Of a stretch of 64,000 nucleotides of DNA, positions 10,799 to 20,277 are shown one piece after another. Each line of letters opens with the position of its first letter. The stretch's first letter is position 1. The translations under genes were made by a program, and so were the position numbers. Under the pieces are notes generated by a model, which did no database searches, had not been told where the DNA came from, and was given only the letters and a program-made list of their open reading frames with translations. The stretch comes from Pseudomonas azotoformans (GTDB lineage Bacteria; Pseudomonadota; Gammaproteobacteria; Pseudomonadales; Pseudomonadaceae), in NCBI RefSeq assembly GCF_001579805.1, contig NZ_CP014546.1, positions 3,224,001 through 3,288,000 on the forward strand, in the 5' to 3' direction.

Positions 10799-13485
10799 CG
10801 CTTTTCCTGTTTGTTGGGCAACGGCGCAAACAACGCTTCAATATCCTCGTTGCCCAACTGCCAGTCCCCAGTAGTACGCCCATCCAGCACGCCCGCTGCC
10901 AGATCGGATTTTTCCTTCTGCAGGTGCTGGATTTTCTCTTCCACCGTGCCCCGGGCAATCATCTTGTAGACGAACACCGGCTTCTCCTGACCGATGCGAT
11001 AGGCACGGTCGGTGGCCTGGTTTTCCGTGGCCGGGTTCCACCAAGGATCGTAATGGATCACCGTATCGGCCTCGGTCAGGTTCAGGCCAACACCGCCGGC
11101 CTTCAAGCTGATCAGAAAAATCTGCAGCTTGCCGCTCTGGAAGTCCTTCACCGGTGTGCGCCGATCCCGGGTCTGGCCGGTGAGCAGTGCGTAGGCCACG
11201 CCACGTTTTTTCAGCTCGACTTCGATCAGGCTCAACATTGAGGTGAACTGGGAAAACAGCAGGATCCGCCGACCTTCCTCAAACAGTTCCTCAAGCATCT
11301 CCATCAAGCTATCCAGCTTGCCGGAGCTGCTGCCACGGGCGGGCAGGGTCGCGTCGTTGACCAGCCGCAAGTCGCAACACACTTGGCGCAACTTCAGCAG
11401 CGCCTCAAGAATGATGATCTGGCTGCGCGCCACGCCTTTGCGGGTGATCTCGTCGCGGACTTTCTTATCCATCGCCAGGCGCATGGTTTCGTACACGTCG
11501 CGCTGGGCTTCATTGAGGTCGACCCAGTGGATGATCTCGGTCTTGGGGGGCAATTCTGTCGCCACCTGTTCCTTGGTGCGGCGCAGCAGGAAAGGTTTGA
11601 TCCGACCGTTGAGGTGCTGCAATCGTACATCGCTGGCGCGCTTTTCGATGGGCACGCGGTAATCGCGGTTGAAGCTTTTCACGTCACCGAGCCAGCCGGG
11701 CAGCAGGAAGTGAAACAGGGACCACAGTTCGCCCAGATGGTTTTCCAGCGGCGTACCACTCAGGCACAGGCGCTGGCGTGCGTTCAGCTCGCGCGCCGCT
11801 TGGGCCGCTTTGCTGGACGGGTTCTTGATGTACTGCGCTTCATCGAGGATCAGCACATGCAAGGGCAGGGCGGCGAGTTGTTCGATGTCCTTGGGTAGCA
11901 GCGCGTAGGTGGTCAGCAGCAGGTCGTAGTCCTGCAGGTTGGCGAAATGTTTCTTACGCCCCGCGCCATAGAGCGCCAAGACCTTGAGTTGCGGTGTGAA
12001 GTGCGCCGCCTCATCCAGCCAGTTGGGGATCAGGCTGGTGGGCATCACCACCATGCACGGCCGATCCAGGCGACCCGCGGCCTTCTCGCTGAGAATATGC
12101 GCCAGGGTCTGTAGGGTTTTGCCCAGGCCCATGTCATCCGCAAGTATGCCGCCGACATCCAACTGACGCAGCGACTGCATCCAGCTCAAGCCTTCCAGTT
12201 GGTAGGGGCGCAAGGTCGCGTTCAGCCCTTCAGGCGCTACGCAGGTAAAGTCCTTGATATCCCGCAGGCGCTGGGCGAAGTTGCGGATCTTCTCGCCACC
12301 CTCCCATTGCAGCGGCAAGTCTTCCAGTGGGTTGAGCCGGATGGCATCGGCCTTGGCCATGCGCAGCGTGGTGGCGCCGGCTTCCTGTAGGTAAAACTCA
12401 CCGAGGGTCGCCAGTACGGGCTTCAGTCGACCGTAGGGCAGCGCCACTTGTATCGGGCCATGGCCATTGGGCAGGCCTGGGATATTCACCAGGATCAGCT
12501 CATCATCGCGGCGCCGCGCCAGCTTCTCCGGGTTGAGAATCTCGGTGTGGGACCGCATCAGGTTCAGCAGGATCGGCAACAGGCTCAGCCGCTCGCCGTT
12601 GACGATGATCCCCAGCTCCAGATCGAACCAATCACGCTCCGGACCTTCATCAACGGTGGCATACCAGTCATCGACGGCGCTGAGGTCGAAGCCGAAATCG
12701 TCATCGATCAGCAGCTCCCAACCCTCGGCGCGAAGTGTCGGCGTGGCATTGAGGGTGAAGGTGAGCCAGGCACTGTCATTGACCATCTCGAACAGCTCGC
12801 CGGCGCTTTCCGGCAGGGCCTTGCTCTGGCGCGTGGCGATCTTGAAGCCCAGCAGGCGCAGTTGTTCACGATACGGTTGCTCAAGCTCCGGATGCCGCTT
12901 GATGCGCAGGCTCTGGGTGTCCTGGCGCACGATGATGTCAGCGTTTTTCTGCCCACTGACGTAGTTACCCAGGTAGTTGAACGACAGCGCCGCCCGGTGC
13001 TGGATATAGCGCTGCATCTTGCCGTTGCGCGGTTCAAACGCGCTGAATTCGACACTGGCCATCCACAGGCGCGGTACCGGCACCACGTCTTCCATCACCA
13101 CTTGCGGCAGCACCGCACGGTTTTCCAGCACGGCCTGGAGTTTTTCCAGCAGCTCTGCATCCTGTGCGGCGGCGGGGTAGGCCAGGGTTTCCTGGACCTT
13201 GAGCAATACCGCGGCGATGTGTTTGCAGTTGGTGTGCACCGGGCAGGTACAGCGGCTGTCCACCAGGATCAAGGTGCCCTTGGCCGATTCACGCAGCGAG
13301 ATGGTCTGGCGATACACGTTGCTGCCGGAGCCTTCGCAACTGGCGACGATGGTGCTGTCGCCGCACTCGACGATGCGCACCCGGTTTTCCAGGGCATAAC
13401 GTCGCCCGCGCTCAAGGCTCTGCTCTTTAAAGCGATTGGCCCACGAAGGGGCCAGGGGTTTGGTCAGCGACGACGTGAGGGACAT
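10795..13485 (-). CDS. SWIM-zinc-finger SNF2-family DEAD/DEAH helicase
   Basis: An 896-aa RapA/SNF2-type ATPase expected to remodel protein-DNA complexes. The N-terminal SWIM motif is CTCPVHTNCKHIAAVL near residues 79-94. The helicase motifs follow in order: ADDMGLGKTLQT (Walker A, about 450), LDEAQYIKN (DEAQ box), SGTPLENHLGELWSL, LFSQFTSML, and GGVGLNLTEAD with DRAYRIGQ (motifs V and VI). Length is as usual for SWIM-SNF2 proteins. It converges on nagZ with a 4-base overlap and precedes the CsiV-like gene's downstream end. The substrate is not known. Confidence 0.9.
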   Translation of the reverse strand: MSLTSSLTKPLAPSWANRFKEQSLERGRRYALENRVRIVECGDSTIVASCEGSGSNVYRQTISLRESAKGTLILVDSRCTCPVHTNCKHIAAVLLKVQETLAYPAAAQDAELLEKLQAVLENRAVLPQVVMEDVVPVPRLWMASVEFSAFEPRNGKMQRYIQHRAALSFNYLGNYVSGQKNADIIVRQDTQSLRIKRHPELEQPYREQLRLLGFKIATRQSKALPESAGELFEMVNDSAWLTFTLNATPTLRAEGWELLIDDDFGFDLSAVDDWYATVDEGPERDWFDLELGIIVNGERLSLLPILLNLMRSHTEILNPEKLARRRDDELILVNIPGLPNGHGPIQVALPYGRLKPVLATLGEFYLQEAGATTLRMAKADAIRLNPLEDLPLQWEGGEKIRNFAQRLRDIKDFTCVAPEGLNATLRPYQLEGLSWMQSLRQLDVGGILADDMGLGKTLQTLAHILSEKAAGRLDRPCMVVMPTSLIPNWLDEAAHFTPQLKVLALYGAGRKKHFANLQDYDLLLTTYALLPKDIEQLAALPLHVLILDEAQYIKNPSSKAAQAARELNARQRLCLSGTPLENHLGELWSLFHFLLPGWLGDVKSFNRDYRVPIEKRASDVRLQHLNGRIKPFLLRRTKEQVATELPPKTEIIHWVDLNEAQRDVYETMRLAMDKKVRDEITRKGVARSQIIILEALLKLRQVCCDLRLVNDATLPARGSSSGKLDSLMEMLEELFEEGRRILLFSQFTSMLSLIEVELKKRGVAYALLTGQTRDRRTPVKDFQSGKLQIFLISLKAGGVGLNLTEADTVIHYDPWWNPATENQATDRAYRIGQEKPVFVYKMIARGTVEEKIQHLQKEKSDLAAGVLDGRTTGDWQLGNEDIEALFAPLPNKQEKR

Positions 13486-13494
13486 GGTGCTGGA

Positions 13495-14061
13495 TCAGTC
13501 CTGGATGTCGGGCGGGGGCGCGCTGGGTGGCTTGGCGGTCAGCGAGGTGATCTTGATCAGCAGCGCCAGGTGGCCGCCGTCCAGGTAGTTCAGTTGGTTG
13601 TTTTTGGTGCGCACGTCGGTCTGGCTCAGGTGCTCGCTGGCGATCACGCTGCCGTTGGCGTCGAACTGGTTGATCCAGAAGTTCGCATCGATATCGGTAA
13701 AACGCCCCAGTTGCAGGCTCAACACGCCCTCGATCGGAAACTGGCCGAATTGCTCCGAACCGTCGGTGATCGCGACCTTGACCGGCTGCTCGCCCAGGTT
13801 CTGTTCCCACGCCTTATGCAGCAGCACCGTATAGGTAGAGTCGGCACGCAGCTTATCGACAATGTTGGACAGGCGCGGCGGGCTCAGTCTATCGCCCAGG
13901 CGCGCCGCTCCGGCATCCCAGTTTTCCGGGGCGGCGCGGCTGTTGATCACCGGCTCGGCGTTCTGGCGCACCAGGATCATTTCCACCTGGTACGGGCTAT
14001 CGGCGAACGCCGCAGGGGCCACGACCACCAACAACAGGCTCAACATGCGGATCAGGCGCAT
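13495..14061 (-). CDS. CsiV-family periplasmic protein
   Basis: A 188-aa exported protein with the signal peptide MRLIRMLSLLLVVVAPAAFA, cleaved before DSPYQVEMIL. The mature part reads like the CsiV family, described in Vibrio as a peptidoglycan-binding protein needed for PBP1A function; that role here is by homology only. The ATG at 14061 is chosen for AAGGACG upstream; a TTG at 14076 overlapping the mfd stop would add five residues before the signal peptide. It directly follows mfd and is probably co-transcribed with it. Confidence 0.8.
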   Translation of the reverse strand: MRLIRMLSLLLVVVAPAAFADSPYQVEMILVRQNAEPVINSRAAPENWDAGAARLGDRLSPPRLSNIVDKLRADSTYTVLLHKAWEQNLGEQPVKVAITDGSEQFGQFPIEGVLSLQLGRFTDIDANFWINQFDANGSVIASEHLSQTDVRTKNNQLNYLDGGHLALLIKITSLTAKPPSAPPPDIQD

Positions 14062-14072
14062 TGGGGCGTCCT

Positions 14073-17000
14073 TCAAGCAGATTTCGGGATGAGGCGCTCG
14101 AACAACGCCTCCAAGGTATTAAAGCGTTCTTCGGCACGTTCCATCGGCACCATGAACTTGAACAGCGTAGCCCCTTCGAACTTGTAGCGGTTGGGCTGGC
14201 CCTGGATCAGTTTGATCAGCACCAGGGGGTCTACCGGCGTCTGCGCTTCGAATTCGATACGTCCGCCTTGCGGCCCGGCGTCGACCTTCTTGATGCCGAG
14301 CTGCTCTGCCTGCAATTTCAGCAGGGTCAGGCGCACCAGGTTCTTGGTCGGCTCCGGCAGCAGGCCGAAGCGATCGATCATCTCGACCTGCAGGTCTTTA
14401 AGGCCTTCCTCATCGGTGGCCGAGGCGATGCGCTTGTACAGGATCAGCCGTGCGTGTACATCCGGCAGGTAATCTTCGGGAATCAACGCCGGCAAGCGCA
14501 GGTTGATCTCCGGCCCGCCGCCCAAGGGTTGATCCAGATTCGGCTGCTCGCCCTTGCGGATGGCTTTCACCGCGCGTTCGAGCATCTCCATATAGAGGGT
14601 GAAGCCCACTGCCTGGATCTGCCCGCTCTGGCCGTCGCCCAGCAGTTCGCCGGCGCCACGGATTTCCAGGTCGTTGGTGGCCAGCACAAAACCGGCGCCC
14701 AGGTCCTGGGTGTTGGCGATGGCTTCCAGACGCTTCTCTGCGTCGGAAGTGATCTGTTGGCGCGGCGGCGTCAGCAAATAGGCATACGCCTGGTGGTGAC
14801 TGCGACCGACCCGACCGCGCAACTGGTGCAATTGCGCCAGGCCGAACTTGTCGGCGCGCTCGATGATGATGGTGTTGGCGCTCGGCACGTCGATGCCGGT
14901 CTCGATGATGGTCGAGGCGATCAGCACGTTGAAGCGCTTGTGGTAGAAGTCGCTCATCACCTGTTCGAGTTCGCGCTCGCGCATCTGCCCGTGGCCGATG
15001 GCGATACGCGCCTCCGGCACCAGCTCGGCGAGGTCGGCGGCGCATTTCTCGATGGTCTTCACGTCGTTGTGCAGGTAGTACACCTGCCCGCCGCGCAGCA
15101 GTTCACGCAGCAGCGCTTCCTTGACCGTGCTTTTGTTCTGCTCCATCACGAAAGTGCGCACCGACAAGCGGCGCGCGGGCGGCGTGGCGATGATCGACAG
15201 GTCGCGCATGCCCGACACCGCCATGTTCAGCGTACGCGGAATCGGCGTGGCGGTGAGGGTGAGGATGTCGACTTCGCTGCGCAGGGCCTTGAGCTGTTCT
15301 TTCTGACGTACGCCAAAGCGGTGTTCTTCGTCGATGATCACCAGGCCCAGGTTCTTGATCTTCACGTCGTCCGACAGCAGTTTGTGGGTGCCGATCACGA
15401 TGTCGATCTTGCCTTCAGCCAGGTCGGCGACGGCGGCATTCACTTCCTTGGCTGATTTGAAGCGGCTCATCACTTCCACGGTCACCGGCCAATCGGCAAA
15501 GCGGTCGCGGAAGCTGTTGTAGTGCTGCTGGGCGAGCAGAGTGGTGGGCACCAGAATTGCCACCTGACGGCCGCCGTGCACGGCAATAAAGGCGGCGCGC
15601 ATGGCCACTTCGGTCTTGCCGAAGCCCACGTCGCCGCAGACCAGGCGATCCATGGGCTTGGGCGCGAGCATGTCGGCGCGCACCGCTTCGATGGTGGTTT
15701 GCTGGTCCGGGGTTTCCTCGAAGGCGAAGCCGGCGCTGAAGGTGGCGTAGTCGGCTTTCGGGTCGGCAAACGCGTAACCTTCGCGGGCAGCGCGGCGTGC
15801 GTAGATGTCGAGCAGTTCGGCAGCGACGTCGCGCACCTGCTCGGCGGCCTTGCGCTTGGCTTTCTGCCAGGTCTCGGAGCCCAGGCGATGCAAGGGCGCC
15901 AGGGCGTCATCGCTGCCGGTGTAGCGCGCGATCAAATGCAAGCTGGCTACTGGCACATAGAGCTTGGCGCCTTCGGCGTATTCCATGGTGAGGAATTCGG
16001 CGGCCTGGTTGTCGATCTCCAGGGTCTGCAAGCCCAAGTAGCGGCCGACGCCGTGGTCGATGTGCACCACTGGCGCGCCTTCGCGCAGTTCGGTGAGGTT
16101 CTTGATCACCGCGTCGTTGTTGGCGTCTGCGCGTTTTTCGCGGCGGCGACGTTGCATCACGCGCTGACCGAACAGCGGGCTTTCGGCGATCAATGCCAGG
16201 GCCGGATCATCCAGCAACAGGCCTTCGTCCAGCGGCGCGATGGTGATCGCCAGGCGTTCTTTGCTTTTGACGAAGTCCGGCCAGCTGTCGACGGTTTTCG
16301 GTCGCAGCTTCAGGCGTTCCAGCAGTTCCAGCAGCACTTCGCGACGGCCGGCGGATTCAGCGGTAAACAACACGCGGCCGGGGAAGTCGCCGAGGAAATT
16401 GGACAGCGCTTCCAGCGGTTGCGTGGCTTTTGCCTGGATTGCCAGATCCGGCAGTGTGCCCGCCGGGAAGCGTTCGCGGCCGACGCCGGTCTCCACATCC
16501 TGTTGGCTGGCGACCACGCGCGGCCAGCTTTTCAGGCGCGCAAAGCAGTCTTCCACCGGCAGGAACAGTTCGGCGGGCGGCAATAAAGGACGGGACGGAT
16601 CGACGCGGCGCTCTTCATAGCGGTTGCGCACGTCGTTCCAGAAGTTTTCCGCGGCCTGTTCGATGCCTGGCAGCGAGAACACCTGGGTGTCCTGGGGCAG
16701 GTAATCGAACAGGGTGGAGGTCTCGTCGAAAAACAACGGCAGGTAGTATTCGATACCGGCCGGGGTGATTCCGCTGCTCAGGTCCTGGAAAATCGGGCAG
16801 CGGCGGAAGTCCACGTCGAAGCGCTCACGGAAACGTGCCTTGAAGCGCGTGACCGCGTCTTTCTGCAGCGGGAATTCCCGTGCGGGCAGCAGCTTGACCG
16901 AGTCCACCTTGTCGATGGAGCGCTGGTTTTCCGGATCGAAGGTGCGCAGGGTCTCGATTTCGTCGTCGAACAGGTCGATGCGATAGGGCAGTTTGCTGCC

Positions 17001-17522
17001 CATCGGGAACAGGTCGATCAGCGCGCCACGCACCGCGAACTCACCGTGCTCGTACACCGTGTCGACGCAGCGATAGCCGCTGGCTTCCAGGCGCGTGCGC
17101 ATTTGTTCGACGTCCAGCTTCTGGCCGATATCCAGCACGAGGCTGCTGCCCAGCAGGAACTTGGTCGGCGCGAGGCGATGCAAGGCCGTGGTGATCGGCA
17201 CTACCAGCACGCCGTGGGCCAGTTCCGGCAAGCGGTACAGGCTGGCGATGCGCTGGGAGATGATGTCCTGGTGCGGCGAGAATAGGTCGTAGGGCAGGGT
17301 TTCCCAGTCGGGGAAATGCAGCACCGGCAAATCGGGGGCGAAGAAGCTCAGCTCCTGCTCCAGCCGTTCGGCGCTTTGGCTGTCGGCGGTGAGCAGCAGG
17401 GTAAAGCGCTTGGCTGCGCTGGCAGCCTCGGCGATAGCCAGGCTCAGGGCGGCACCGGGCAGGTTGCCCCAGTGCTGTTTGCCTGCCGCAGCAGGGAGTA
17501 GCGGTAGACGCAGGACGGGCAC
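14073..17522 (-). CDS. mfd: Transcription-repair coupling factor Mfd
   Basis: An 1149-aa translocase that removes RNA polymerase stalled at lesions and recruits UvrA. It has the UvrB-like N-terminal module, the RNA-polymerase interaction domain (EGAPVVHIDHGVGRYLGL near 480-500), and the RecG-like motor with GDVGFGKTEVAMRAA (Walker A), DEEHRFGVRQKE (DEEH box) and TATPIPRTLNMA. The C-terminal TRCF domain is complete. Length matches the family. Confidence 0.97.
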   Translation of the reverse strand: MPVLRLPLLPAAAGKQHWGNLPGAALSLAIAEAASAAKRFTLLLTADSQSAERLEQELSFFAPDLPVLHFPDWETLPYDLFSPHQDIISQRIASLYRLPELAHGVLVVPITTALHRLAPTKFLLGSSLVLDIGQKLDVEQMRTRLEASGYRCVDTVYEHGEFAVRGALIDLFPMGSKLPYRIDLFDDEIETLRTFDPENQRSIDKVDSVKLLPAREFPLQKDAVTRFKARFRERFDVDFRRCPIFQDLSSGITPAGIEYYLPLFFDETSTLFDYLPQDTQVFSLPGIEQAAENFWNDVRNRYEERRVDPSRPLLPPAELFLPVEDCFARLKSWPRVVASQQDVETGVGRERFPAGTLPDLAIQAKATQPLEALSNFLGDFPGRVLFTAESAGRREVLLELLERLKLRPKTVDSWPDFVKSKERLAITIAPLDEGLLLDDPALALIAESPLFGQRVMQRRRREKRADANNDAVIKNLTELREGAPVVHIDHGVGRYLGLQTLEIDNQAAEFLTMEYAEGAKLYVPVASLHLIARYTGSDDALAPLHRLGSETWQKAKRKAAEQVRDVAAELLDIYARRAAREGYAFADPKADYATFSAGFAFEETPDQQTTIEAVRADMLAPKPMDRLVCGDVGFGKTEVAMRAAFIAVHGGRQVAILVPTTLLAQQHYNSFRDRFADWPVTVEVMSRFKSAKEVNAAVADLAEGKIDIVIGTHKLLSDDVKIKNLGLVIIDEEHRFGVRQKEQLKALRSEVDILTLTATPIPRTLNMAVSGMRDLSIIATPPARRLSVRTFVMEQNKSTVKEALLRELLRGGQVYYLHNDVKTIEKCAADLAELVPEARIAIGHGQMRERELEQVMSDFYHKRFNVLIASTIIETGIDVPSANTIIIERADKFGLAQLHQLRGRVGRSHHQAYAYLLTPPRQQITSDAEKRLEAIANTQDLGAGFVLATNDLEIRGAGELLGDGQSGQIQAVGFTLYMEMLERAVKAIRKGEQPNLDQPLGGGPEINLRLPALIPEDYLPDVHARLILYKRIASATDEEGLKDLQVEMIDRFGLLPEPTKNLVRLTLLKLQAEQLGIKKVDAGPQGGRIEFEAQTPVDPLVLIKLIQGQPNRYKFEGATLFKFMVPMERAEERFNTLEALFERLIPKSA

Positions 17523-17877
17523 GGAAGGTTGAGCTCCAAGCGTTGCGACAAAGTCGGTAATTGTAACGGTGCGGGGCGCCGTCTGTCAGTTGCTGACTGA
17601 GCCTATTACGGTTTGTAGGAAATGTAGTGGCTAAGACAAACAATGGCGGGTTTTGACTCAATATGTAGTGCCAAAATGTACGCGTTTTTCGGAGGGTTAC
17701 GGACAAGTTGTTCCGCGCCTGCCATTAGTGGCCTTCTGGAACCCGCGTATTTACTGGGCTGTAGCGGGGTGTCAATTTTTCGCAAGGACTTTTTGTTGCC
17801 GGACGCGCATTGCTCCGGGGGCGGTCGGGCGGCATAATGTAGCCCCTTTTTTCAGCCCCTACATGTGGAAGGTTCCC
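17523..17877. other. Intergenic region between divergent mfd and gap
   Basis: About 355 bases without a supported gene. It must hold the mfd promoter on the minus strand and the gap promoter on the plus strand (candidate at 17810-17838). No palindrome or RNA gene stands out. Confidence 0.6.
17810..17838 (+). promoter_or_regulatory. Candidate gap promoter
   Basis: TTGCTC (17810-17815), 17-base spacer, CATAAT (17833-17838), about 40 bases before the GTG start of the GAPDH gene. Confidence 0.5.
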
Positions 17878-19326
17878 GTGACTCAGAAGCCCGACCAGTG
17901 TCTTGGTGAATGGATCGACCGTGAAGCACTCGCAGAAGCGATGATCCCGCTTATCGGTCAGCTGTACCGCAATAACAATGTGGTGAGCTCGATCTATGGC
18001 CGCAGCCTGATCAACCAGTCCGTCATCGCGATTCTCAAAGCCCACCGCTTTGCGCGTCACCGTTCCGCCGACGACAGCGAACTCTCCGTCCACGAAACAT
18101 TCCCACTGCTTAAAGCCATGAGCGAGCTCAAGCTCGGCGCGGCTTCGGTAGACCTGGGCAAGCTGGCCTACAAATTCCGCAAGGAAGGCGCCGGCCGCAG
18201 CGCCGAGCAGTTCGTGCGTGAAGAAATGGCCGATGTGGTTGGCCAGCAAAACGCCGCTGCCCGCAAAGGCACCGACGTGGTGCTGTACGGCTTCGGTCGT
18301 ATCGGCCGCCTGCTGGCACGCATCCTGATCGAAAAAACCGGTGGCGGCGACGGCCTGCGCTTGCGTGCCATCGTCGTGCGTAAAGGCGCCGAGAACGACC
18401 TGACCAAACGCGCCAGCCTGCTGCGCCGCGATTCGGTACACGGTCCGTTCAACGGCACCATCGTCATCGACGAAGAAAACAACACCATCACCGCCAACGG
18501 TAACCTGATCCAGGTGATCTACGCGAAAAACCCGTCCGAGGTGGATTACACCCAGTACGGCATCAAGGACGCCCTGTTGGTGGACAACACTGGCGTATGG
18601 CGTGACGCCGAAGGCCTGGGCCAGCACCTGGCCTGCCCGGGTGTGGATCGCGTTGTCCTGACCGCGCCTGGCAAAGGCAAGCTGAAGAACATCGTTCACG
18701 GCATCAACCACAGCGAAATCACCGCTGACGACAAGATCGTGTCCGCCGCTTCCTGCACCACCAACGCCATCGTGCCGGTGCTGAAGGCGGTGAATGACAA
18801 GTTCGGCATCGTCAACGGTCACGTCGAGACCGTTCACTCGTACACCAACGACCAGAACCTGATCGATAACTTCCACAAGGGCGATCGCCGTGGCCGTAGC
18901 GCCGCGTTGAACATGGTGATCACCGAGACCGGTGCTGCCACTGCTGCTGCCAAGGCCCTGCCTGAGCTGGCCGGCAAGCTGACCGGTAACGCGATCCGCG
19001 TGCCGACGCCAAACGTGTCGATGGCCATTCTCAACCTGAACCTTGAGAAAGCCGCCACCCGTGAAGAGATGAACGAGTACCTGCGCTACATGGCGCTGCA
19101 CTCCGATCTGCATAAGCAAATCGACTTCGTCAACTCGCAGGAAGTGGTCTCCACCGACTTCGTGGGCTCGCGCCACGCCGGTGTGGTGGACGCGGAAGCG
19201 ACCATTACCCAGGACAACCGCGTTGTCCTGTACGTGTGGTACGACAACGAGTTCGGCTACAGCTGCCAGGTGGTTCGCGTGATGGAAGACATGGCTGGGG
19301 TGAACCCGCCTGCGTTTCCGCGCTAA
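17878..19326 (+). CDS. gap: Glyceraldehyde-3-phosphate dehydrogenase (N-terminally extended type)
   Basis: A 482-aa NAD(P)-dependent GAPDH. An N-terminal extension of about 130 residues, found in this Pseudomonas type, precedes the Rossmann motif VVLYGFGRIGRLLARIL. The catalytic cysteine is in SAASCTTNAIVPVL. The C-terminal VWYDNEFGYSCQVVRVM is typical. The GTG start at 17878 has GGAAGG five bases upstream; an in-frame ATG at 17863 (adding MWKVP) is an alternative with no ribosome-binding site. Common annotations use either. It is divergent from mfd. Confidence 0.93.
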   Translation: MTQKPDQCLGEWIDREALAEAMIPLIGQLYRNNNVVSSIYGRSLINQSVIAILKAHRFARHRSADDSELSVHETFPLLKAMSELKLGAASVDLGKLAYKFRKEGAGRSAEQFVREEMADVVGQQNAAARKGTDVVLYGFGRIGRLLARILIEKTGGGDGLRLRAIVVRKGAENDLTKRASLLRRDSVHGPFNGTIVIDEENNTITANGNLIQVIYAKNPSEVDYTQYGIKDALLVDNTGVWRDAEGLGQHLACPGVDRVVLTAPGKGKLKNIVHGINHSEITADDKIVSAASCTTNAIVPVLKAVNDKFGIVNGHVETVHSYTNDQNLIDNFHKGDRRGRSAALNMVITETGAATAAAKALPELAGKLTGNAIRVPTPNVSMAILNLNLEKAATREEMNEYLRYMALHSDLHKQIDFVNSQEVVSTDFVGSRHAGVVDAEATITQDNRVVLYVWYDNEFGYSCQVVRVMEDMAGVNPPAFPR

Positions 19327-19342
19327 GTATCAGCAGTAAATG

Positions 19343-19372
19343 AAAAAGCCCCGACTGGTTCGGGGCTTTTTC
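19343..19372 (+). terminator. Rho-independent terminator after gap
   Basis: AAAAAGCCCCGA pairs with TCGGGGCTTTTT around a 5-base loop, 17 bases after the stop. Confidence 0.9.
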
Positions 19373-19401
19373 GTATTTGCTTTTTTGCAAGGGGGGGATT
19401 G

Positions 19402-19498
19402 TTGTGGCGAGGGAGCTTGCTCCCGCTCGGGTGCGTAGCGCCCGCATGCTTTTTGGGGCCGCTTCGCAGCCCAGCGGGAGCAAGCTCCCTCGCCACAA
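19402..19498. repeat. REPIN-like element (two inverted REP units)
   Basis: TTGTGGCGAGGGAGCTTGCT at the left end is repeated as its reverse complement at the right end (AGCAAGCTCCCTCGCCACAA). Each arm has its own GGGAGC/GCTCCC hairpin, and about 40 bases including CTTCGCAGCC lie between. This is the usual architecture of Pseudomonas REPINs. Confidence 0.85.
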
Positions 19499-19509
19499 AA
19501 CGCTCGCTC

Positions 19510-20043
19510 CTATAGGAGGAGTCTGTCGCGCAAACTGTCGGACAATCCTTTGGGCGCCAGCCAAATGCCCAGGTAAGCCCGCGCTAGCTCGTCATCACGA
19601 CTGCTGAACACCACCTGACCATTGATCTCCAGGTTCAATCCACGTCCCGGACGAAAGTCCAGGGCATACCGATCACCGCTGCGGATATCGCGAAAGCTGG
19701 CGTGCAGTTTGTCTATCTCGGGTTTGAGTCGGGCGCTGGCCTGTTGGTGCTCCAGCGTGGCAGTGGCGGCTTTGATCACATCATTGCGGTCGATGTCACG
19801 GAAGTAATACAGCGTCAGGCGCAGCGCTTTCTGTTGCGCCCAGGCCTGCTTGGCGCTCACGTCGGGCGGGGCATACAGCGCAGCCGCGTAAACATCCGCC
19901 CAGAGGTAAGTGAGCACCGCCTGGTTTTTCAAGGTCAGTAGCTGGGACTTCGCCGGGAAATCGGCCTGTTTCAGCCGATCCGCCTCATTGGCCTGCACCG
20001 TGATCGACAGCATCAGTAATAAACAGAAAGCGACATGTCGCAT
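19510..20043 (-). CDS. Chalcone isomerase-like periplasmic protein
   Basis: A 177-aa exported protein: MRHVAFCLLLMLSITVQA signal peptide, then a domain with LKNQAVLTYLWADVYAAALY and LYYFRDIDRNDVIKAATATL that matches bacterial chalcone-isomerase-fold proteins. These bind fatty acids or have unknown roles and are not thought to make flavonoids. The ATG at 20043 has AGGA about 10 bases upstream; the upstream in-frame extension has no signal-peptide character. It is divergent from sthA. Confidence 0.8.
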   Translation of the reverse strand: MRHVAFCLLLMLSITVQANEADRLKQADFPAKSQLLTLKNQAVLTYLWADVYAAALYAPPDVSAKQAWAQQKALRLTLYYFRDIDRNDVIKAATATLEHQQASARLKPEIDKLHASFRDIRSGDRYALDFRPGRGLNLEINGQVVFSSRDDELARAYLGIWLAPKGLSDSLRDRLLL

Positions 20044-20277
20044 AATGGCCAGTCCTGCAAAGGGGCTTGCTGGCAGTGTAATTGCAATTTCCTGATGGTG
20101 TAGTAAAGGCAAGACTGGCCTACGACGCGACCAAGGGTTAATGTTCGCGGCGTTGAGCCTTATATAGACTGTGCCCCGGTTCACACACTTGAGCCGAATT
20201 GTCCTTCATGACCGCTGGCCGCGGCATGATTTAGCCCGGCGTCCAACCGTACGCCTGGCCTGTTCTGAGGAGTACGC

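Noticed and set aside
12448..15455. Long plus-strand ORFs opposite the helicase, csiV and mfd genes
   Set aside because: Codon-bias shadows opposite genes with clear domain motifs.
19402..19498. CRISPR-like repeats
   Set aside because: Only one inverted pair, no direct repeats with spacers and no cas genes; it is a REP element.
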